10,180 bases of DNA from the NCBI GenBank assembly GCA_947624365.1, contig CANQJY010000038.1:1-10180 (forward strand), in the 5' to 3' direction. The stretch is from an uncultured Clostridia bacterium. GTDB taxonomy: Bacteria > Bacillota > Clostridia > TANB77 > CAG-508. Both the position numbers and the translations under genes were made by a program. This document shows, piece by piece, positions 6,692-10,180 of this stretch (within the stretch, counting starts at the first letter, position 1; every line of letters starts with the position of its first letter). The notes beneath the pieces were generated by a model. It was not told where the DNA came from, did no database searches, and saw nothing but the letters and a program-made list of their open reading frames with translations.

Positions 6692-7261
6692 ATGAATAAA
6701 ACAAAAAGAAAAATATTTGAAACTTCTATGAAACTATTTGCTGAAAAAGGATATGATGCTACTAGTATTGAAGATATCACAGCAACAGTTGGAGTAGCAA
6801 AGGGAACATTATATTATCATTTTTCAAGCAAAGAGGAGATATTCAATTTTTTAATTGAAGAAGGAATTAAGTTATTACAAAACAGTATAGATATAAAAAC
6901 TGATAAACTTACGAACTATATTGATAAAATTAAGGCAATTGTTTTAATCCAAATCAAAATAGTATTTAAGTATGAAGATATAATAGCTATATTATTAAGC
7001 CAATTTTATGGAAAAGAAGCCAGAAATCAAAAATGTCAGATGTTAATTTATGAATACATAAATAAAATAGAACAGATTGTAGAACAAGGTATTCAAAAAG
7101 GAGAAATCAAAAAAGGAGATTCGAAAGCTATTGCATCAGAGATATATGCATTAATTTGTTCGAGCTTAGTATACAAATTGAGAAATCAAGAAACATTTGA
7201 TGTAATGGAACTATTTAAAGAATTTGAAACAACAGTAATTGAAGGACTAAAACCTAGATAA
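6692..7261 (+). CDS. TetR/AcrR family transcriptional regulator
   Basis: This is a dimeric ligand-responsive regulator, usually a repressor. The N-terminal DNA-binding domain (about 5-50) is typical: MKLFAEKGYDATSIEDIT, then VGVAKGTLYYHFSSKEE as the recognition helix and following helix. The rest (50-189) is helical and variable, forming the ligand and dimer domain. Length is standard. ATG at 6692 follows AAGGATGG with a slightly long spacing. The gene is followed 17 bases later by an acyl-CoA synthetase, a common pairing in which the regulator senses an acyl-CoA and controls its own operon. Whether it also controls the upstream acyltransferase and membrane protein genes cannot be told from sequence. 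The ligand is unknown. Confidence 0.93.
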   Translation: MNKTKRKIFETSMKLFAEKGYDATSIEDITATVGVAKGTLYYHFSSKEEIFNFLIEEGIKLLQNSIDIKTDKLTNYIDKIKAIVLIQIKIVFKYEDIIAILLSQFYGKEARNQKCQMLIYEYINKIEQIVEQGIQKGEIKKGDSKAIASEIYALICSSLVYKLRNQETFDVMELFKEFETTVIEGLKPR

Positions 7262-7278
7262 AAAGGAGAGATAAAGTA

Positions 7279-8991
7279 ATGAGAAAGCCAATTCATAAAT
7301 TTGATACATATACAGATTTAAAAGATATGCTAAAAAAATCAGGTGAAAAATTTGGAGACAGGTCTGCATATATTTTAAAAACGGACAAAGAAGGAGAATT
7401 TAAAAAAATTACTCATAAGGAATTTAGAGATCAAATTAATGCATTAGGAACAAAATTAATTGATATGGGATTAAAAGGAAAACGTATTTCTGTAATAGGA
7501 GAAAATCGTTATGAATGGGGACTTTCTTATTTATCAGTTGTTACAGGGACAGGTATTGTTGTACCATTAGACAAAGCATTACCAGATAATGAAATAGAAA
7601 GTTTAATTTTACGTGCGGGAGTTGAAGCAATTTTCTACTCAAGCAAATATGACGATATAATGGCACGTTTGAGAGAAAAAAATAATACAAAAATAAAATA
7701 CTTTATTTCTATGGATTTAGAAAAAAATGAAAATGGCATCTATTCAATTCATCAATTAATGAAAGAAGGAAAAGAATTATTAGACAAAGGAAATACTGAA
7801 TTTTTAGATGCGAAAATTGATCCAGAAGAAATGCAAATTATGTTATTTACATCTGGGACAACATCTATATCAAAAGCAGTTATGTTATGCCATAGAAACC
7901 TTACAGCCAATATTATGGATATTGCAGCAACGATTAAGTTAGATGAAAATGATATCATGTTATCATTTTTGCCATTACATCATACATTTGAATCAACAGT
8001 AGGATTTCTATATCCAATTTCAAAAGGCTCTAGCATTGCTTTTTGTGAAGGAATTAGACATATTGCGCAAAATGTAAAAGAATATAAAATAACAACAGTT
8101 ATATCTGTACCAGCACTTTTTGAAGGAATATATAAACAAATTAAAAAAGGTATTCAGAAAAAAGGAAAATGGGAAACTGTTCAAAAAGGAATAAAAATTA
8201 GCAACATTCTTCTTAAATTTGGAATTGATATTAGAAAAAAATTATTCCATGAAGTGCATGAAAATTTAGGAGGAAATTTAAGACTTTTAGTAGCTGGAGG
8301 TGCAGCATTTGATCCTGAAATTGAAAAAGGTTTCAACGATTTAGGATTTCGAACATATCAAGGTTATGGCTTAACGGAAACATCACCTGTTGTAGCAGCA
8401 GAAGATGATAAATATACGAGATTAGGATCAATTGGAAAAGCTTTTCCAAGTCTTGATGTAAAAATATTAGATCCAAATGAAGAAGGTATTGGAGAATTAA
8501 TGGTAAAAGGACCAACAATCATGATGGGATATTACAATAATGAAGAAGCTACAAAAGAAGCAATAGAACCAGATGGATGGTTCCATACAGGAGATTTAGC
8601 AAAAATTGATAAAGATGGTTTCATATTTATTACTGGTAGAAAAAAATATGTTATTGTATTACAAAATGGAAAAAATATTTATCCAGAAGAATTAGAAATT
8701 TTGATTAATAAAATTGAAGGAGTTAAGGAGAGTTTTGTTTACGGAAGACCAGATGGAAGAGATTTCAAAATATGTGCAAAGATTGTTTATGATAAAGAAA
8801 TATTTAAAGAAATTTACCAATTAGAAAATGAAAATGATATTAAAGTAAAAATTTGGACAGAAATTAAAAAAATAAATAAAACAATGCCAGCATATAAATA
8901 TATAAGAGATATATCCGTAACAGATGAAGAACTTATAAAAACGACTACACAAAAAATCAAAAGACATGAAGAGATGAAGACAATAGCATAA
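7279..8991 (+). CDS. AMP-forming acyl-CoA synthetase, long-chain type
   Basis: This adenylate-forming enzyme activates a carboxylic acid with ATP and then forms its CoA thioester. Its 570 residues fit the FadD-like group. Visible motifs are the phosphate-binding loop FTSGTTSISKAVML (190-203), LPLHHTFE (231-238), the adenine-binding YGLTETSP (363-370), GWFHTGDL with D439 (433-440), the hinge ITGRKKYVIV (451-460) and a C-terminal lysine region TTTQKIKR (555-562) with K559 as likely catalytic lysine. The loop departs from the usual TSGTTGxPKG: the glycine, proline and last glycine are replaced, while the key lysine K199 stays. All other core motifs are intact, so it is probably active. ATG follows AAGGAGA, 17 bases after tetR. 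It may supply acyl-CoA to the acyltransferase at 4619. No terminator was seen after it. Confidence 0.92.
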   Translation: MRKPIHKFDTYTDLKDMLKKSGEKFGDRSAYILKTDKEGEFKKITHKEFRDQINALGTKLIDMGLKGKRISVIGENRYEWGLSYLSVVTGTGIVVPLDKALPDNEIESLILRAGVEAIFYSSKYDDIMARLREKNNTKIKYFISMDLEKNENGIYSIHQLMKEGKELLDKGNTEFLDAKIDPEEMQIMLFTSGTTSISKAVMLCHRNLTANIMDIAATIKLDENDIMLSFLPLHHTFESTVGFLYPISKGSSIAFCEGIRHIAQNVKEYKITTVISVPALFEGIYKQIKKGIQKKGKWETVQKGIKISNILLKFGIDIRKKLFHEVHENLGGNLRLLVAGGAAFDPEIEKGFNDLGFRTYQGYGLTETSPVVAAEDDKYTRLGSIGKAFPSLDVKILDPNEEGIGELMVKGPTIMMGYYNNEEATKEAIEPDGWFHTGDLAKIDKDGFIFITGRKKYVIVLQNGKNIYPEELEILINKIEGVKESFVYGRPDGRDFKICAKIVYDKEIFKEIYQLENENDIKVKIWTEIKKINKTMPAYKYIRDISVTDEELIKTTTQKIKRHEEMKTIA

Positions 8992-9026
8992 ACCATAAAT
9001 AGCTACGGAAACAAGCAGTACACGAA

Positions 9027-9047
9027 TTGTAACAAATTTGTAACAAA
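9027..9047. repeat. Tandem TTGTAACAAA repeat
   Basis: TTGTAACAAA occurs twice (9027-9036 and 9038-9047) with a period of 11 bases, about one helix turn. Each copy is close to a palindrome (TTGT/ACAA). It lies 29 bases upstream of the -35 box of the next gene, a position suited to a regulator, but no such role is shown. Except for this repeat and the promoter, the gap 8992-9158 holds nothing that I recognise. Confidence 0.5.
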
Positions 9048-9075
9048 AATGTAAAATAAAAAACATAAAATGTAC

Positions 9076-9104
9076 TTGTAGTTTTTTGCAATTTAATGTA
9101 TAAT
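9076..9104 (+). promoter_or_regulatory. Sigma-A promoter of the coiled-coil gene
   Basis: A perfect -10 TATAAT (9099-9104) is preceded, with 17 bases between, by a weak -35 TTGTAG (9076-9081). The predicted start near 9111 gives a leader of about 48 bases. The weak -35 box would fit need for an activator, perhaps at the tandem repeat upstream; this is inference. Confidence 0.6.
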
Positions 9105-9158
9105 AAAGTAGAAAATTATAAAAAGCAATGAAGCGTAGGATAAAGGAGGTAGTTTACA

Positions 9159-10028
9159 TTGTCTAAATCTGGCATAGTAAACGTGAGAATGGTAATCACG
9201 GAAGAAAAAATCTTATCAAATATAGATAAAGTGCAAAAATTAATTAATCCAAATAGCAAAAAACAAATTGTACAATTAGAAGAAGATACATATTTTAAGG
9301 ATATGGTAGAATCAATAAAAACATATTTAAATGAATATCCTAAAAAGAAAAATTTTCCAAGTAGTGTATATAATGCAGCTTATGATTTAGTAGAATATGC
9401 TACAAATCAATTTGAAGAAAACACAAAAAAGATTGAAGATTTAATTCGTCAAAGGGAAGAGAATATTTCACTAGCTGGTAAATTAAAAGAGTTAGTTAAT
9501 GTAGTAAAAAATAAAGAAAAAGATTGGAAAGATAGAGTAAAAGAAGCAGAAGATAGTTTTTCAGAAGATATTATTGATACGTTAAATATTATAGGAAAAG
9601 CAAAAAGTACTGAAACTCAAAATTATCAAGATGCTCTTAAATTAGTGAATGCTAGAATTAATAATTTAGAATCAAATTTACATATTGAAATTGATATGGA
9701 ACGTATTGAAGATAGATCAAAAGCATTAAGTTATATTGGTATTGAAGTTGCAGATGCTTTAAAATCAATTCCAACACCGATTATGCCACCAATAGAGGAA
9801 ACTGTAAAAGAAGAGCCAAAGGTAGAAAATATAGAACAAGCAGAAGAAAAAAATGTTGAAGCAATTGAAGAAGAGCAACAACAATATGTAGAGCAAACAA
9901 CTTTTGAAGCAAAACCTTCATTATGGGAAAGAATAAAAAATAGTAAATTAGTTAGAAGTATACAATATATATTCAAGATTAAAGTAGTATTAGATTATCC
10001 AGCTTTACCTGAAGGAAGAGAACAATAA
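9159..10028 (+). CDS. Hypothetical coiled-coil protein with acidic linker
   Basis: I do not recognise this 289-residue protein. It has no signal peptide and no clear membrane helix. Residues about 70-195 are charged and strongly helical, with likely coiled coil around 82-185. Residues 204-250 form a disordered linker starting PTPIMPPIEE and rich in Glu, Gln and Val. Residues 253-289 are a compact C-terminal block beginning SLWERIKNSK, basic and aromatic then ending VVLDYPALPEG, which looks like a conserved tail or docking element. The start is TTG: AAAGGAGGT (9142-9150) stands 8 bases before it, while the first ATG (9189) has no ribosome binding site. It is a single-gene unit with its own promoter and terminator. 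The layout suggests a cytoplasmic scaffold or partner-binding protein, but no function can be assigned. Confidence 0.85.
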   Translation: MSKSGIVNVRMVITEEKILSNIDKVQKLINPNSKKQIVQLEEDTYFKDMVESIKTYLNEYPKKKNFPSSVYNAAYDLVEYATNQFEENTKKIEDLIRQREENISLAGKLKELVNVVKNKEKDWKDRVKEAEDSFSEDIIDTLNIIGKAKSTETQNYQDALKLVNARINNLESNLHIEIDMERIEDRSKALSYIGIEVADALKSIPTPIMPPIEETVKEEPKVENIEQAEEKNVEAIEEEQQQYVEQTTFEAKPSLWERIKNSKLVRSIQYIFKIKVVLDYPALPEGREQ

Positions 10029-10063
10029 AAAAGAGCCTAACAGCGCTGTTAGGCTCTTTTTTT
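10027..10063 (+). terminator. Intrinsic terminator, possibly bidirectional
   Basis: GAGCCTAACAGC and GCTGTTAGGCTC (10033-10056) are perfectly complementary, followed by seven T (10057-10063) and preceded by six A (10027-10032, starting in the stop codon). In RNA this forms a stem with a minimal loop and a U-tract. The A-tract on the left would serve as a U-tract for transcription from the right, so it could stop both directions. Confidence 0.95.
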
Positions 10064-10089
10064 GCATATATTAAAGCTTTAACAGATAA

Positions 10090-10180
10090 ATTTACATAAC
10101 ACAAAATGTAGATTTTGCGCCATCCAGCGGTACTTCATGGTCAAAAAGCAAAACGGTTACAGTAACAGTAACAGATGAAA
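10090..10180 (+). other. Coding-like fragment running off the window, strand unsure
   Basis: On the plus strand a frame is open from 10090 to the window end; from 10111 it reads DFAPSSGTSWSKSKTVTVTV. This looks like a beta strand of an Ig-like domain in Gram-positive surface proteins. But a stop lies at 10087-10089, and there is no ATG, GTG or TTG in frame and no ribosome binding site, so on this strand it would be a decayed 5'-truncated fragment. On the minus strand a frame runs from the edge and ends in GAKSTFCVM and a TAA stop near 10095-10097, which would be the C-terminus of a convergent gene served by the same terminator. The stretch 10111-10160 has clearly more GC than the genes to its left, which suggests different origin. 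10064-10089 shows only the small palindrome TTAAAGCTTTAA (10071-10082). Confidence 0.4.

Noticed and set aside
8821..9066. Minus-strand hydrophobic open frames over the end of the synthetase gene
   Set aside because: They are antisense to well-supported coding sequence, and their Phe/Ile-rich makeup is what AT-rich antisense gives.

Overview
The window is about 10 kb of chromosome from an AT-rich Gram-positive bacterium, most likely an uncultured gut-type member of the Clostridia. Supporting signs are the very low GC, heavy use of AGA, ATA and AAA codons, strong AGGAGG-type ribosome binding sites, consensus sigma-A promoters, WhiA, HemW, a 6S RNA of Firmicutes type and a tRNA with an encoded CCA end. 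The organism is inferred from these traits, not from a database match.

Left part (1-1340, minus strand): a tRNA-Leu(UAA) with its own consensus promoter, and upstream of it ddl, a D-alanine--D-alanine ligase for peptidoglycan precursors. ddl starts with TTG.

Centre left (1430-4610, plus strand): a 6S RNA gene transcribed divergently from ddl, with a good extended -10 promoter and a U-tract end. A second strong promoter then drives a tight cluster, prmC - whiA - hemW - acyltransferase, with gaps of 9-12 bases and a strong ribosome binding site before each downstream gene. prmC methylates release factors, whiA is a DNA-binding regulator linked to division, and hemW is a radical-SAM heme chaperone.

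Centre right (4619-8991, plus strand): an accessory acyl-metabolism group made of a condensation-fold, alcohol-acetyltransferase-like protein, a six-helix membrane protein resembling the DUF6320 family, a TetR regulator and a long-chain acyl-CoA synthetase-like enzyme. A 108-base element with perfect 37-base inverted arms, each arm itself palindromic, sits between the acyltransferase and the membrane protein. A new promoter precedes tetR, so the group is probably two transcription units. The likely theme is activation of a fatty or carboxylic acid to its CoA ester and transfer to an acceptor, controlled by an acyl-CoA-sensing TetR; the substrates cannot be read from the sequence.

Right part (9000-10180): a single-gene unit for an unrecognised coiled-coil protein (TTG start, own promoter) closed by a near-perfect intrinsic terminator. 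Past it lies a short, more GC-rich coding-like stretch that runs off the window and has no visible start. It reads either as a piece of an Ig-like surface protein on the plus strand or as the C-terminus of a convergent minus-strand gene.

No CRISPR array, insertion sequence, transposase gene or prophage gene was seen.
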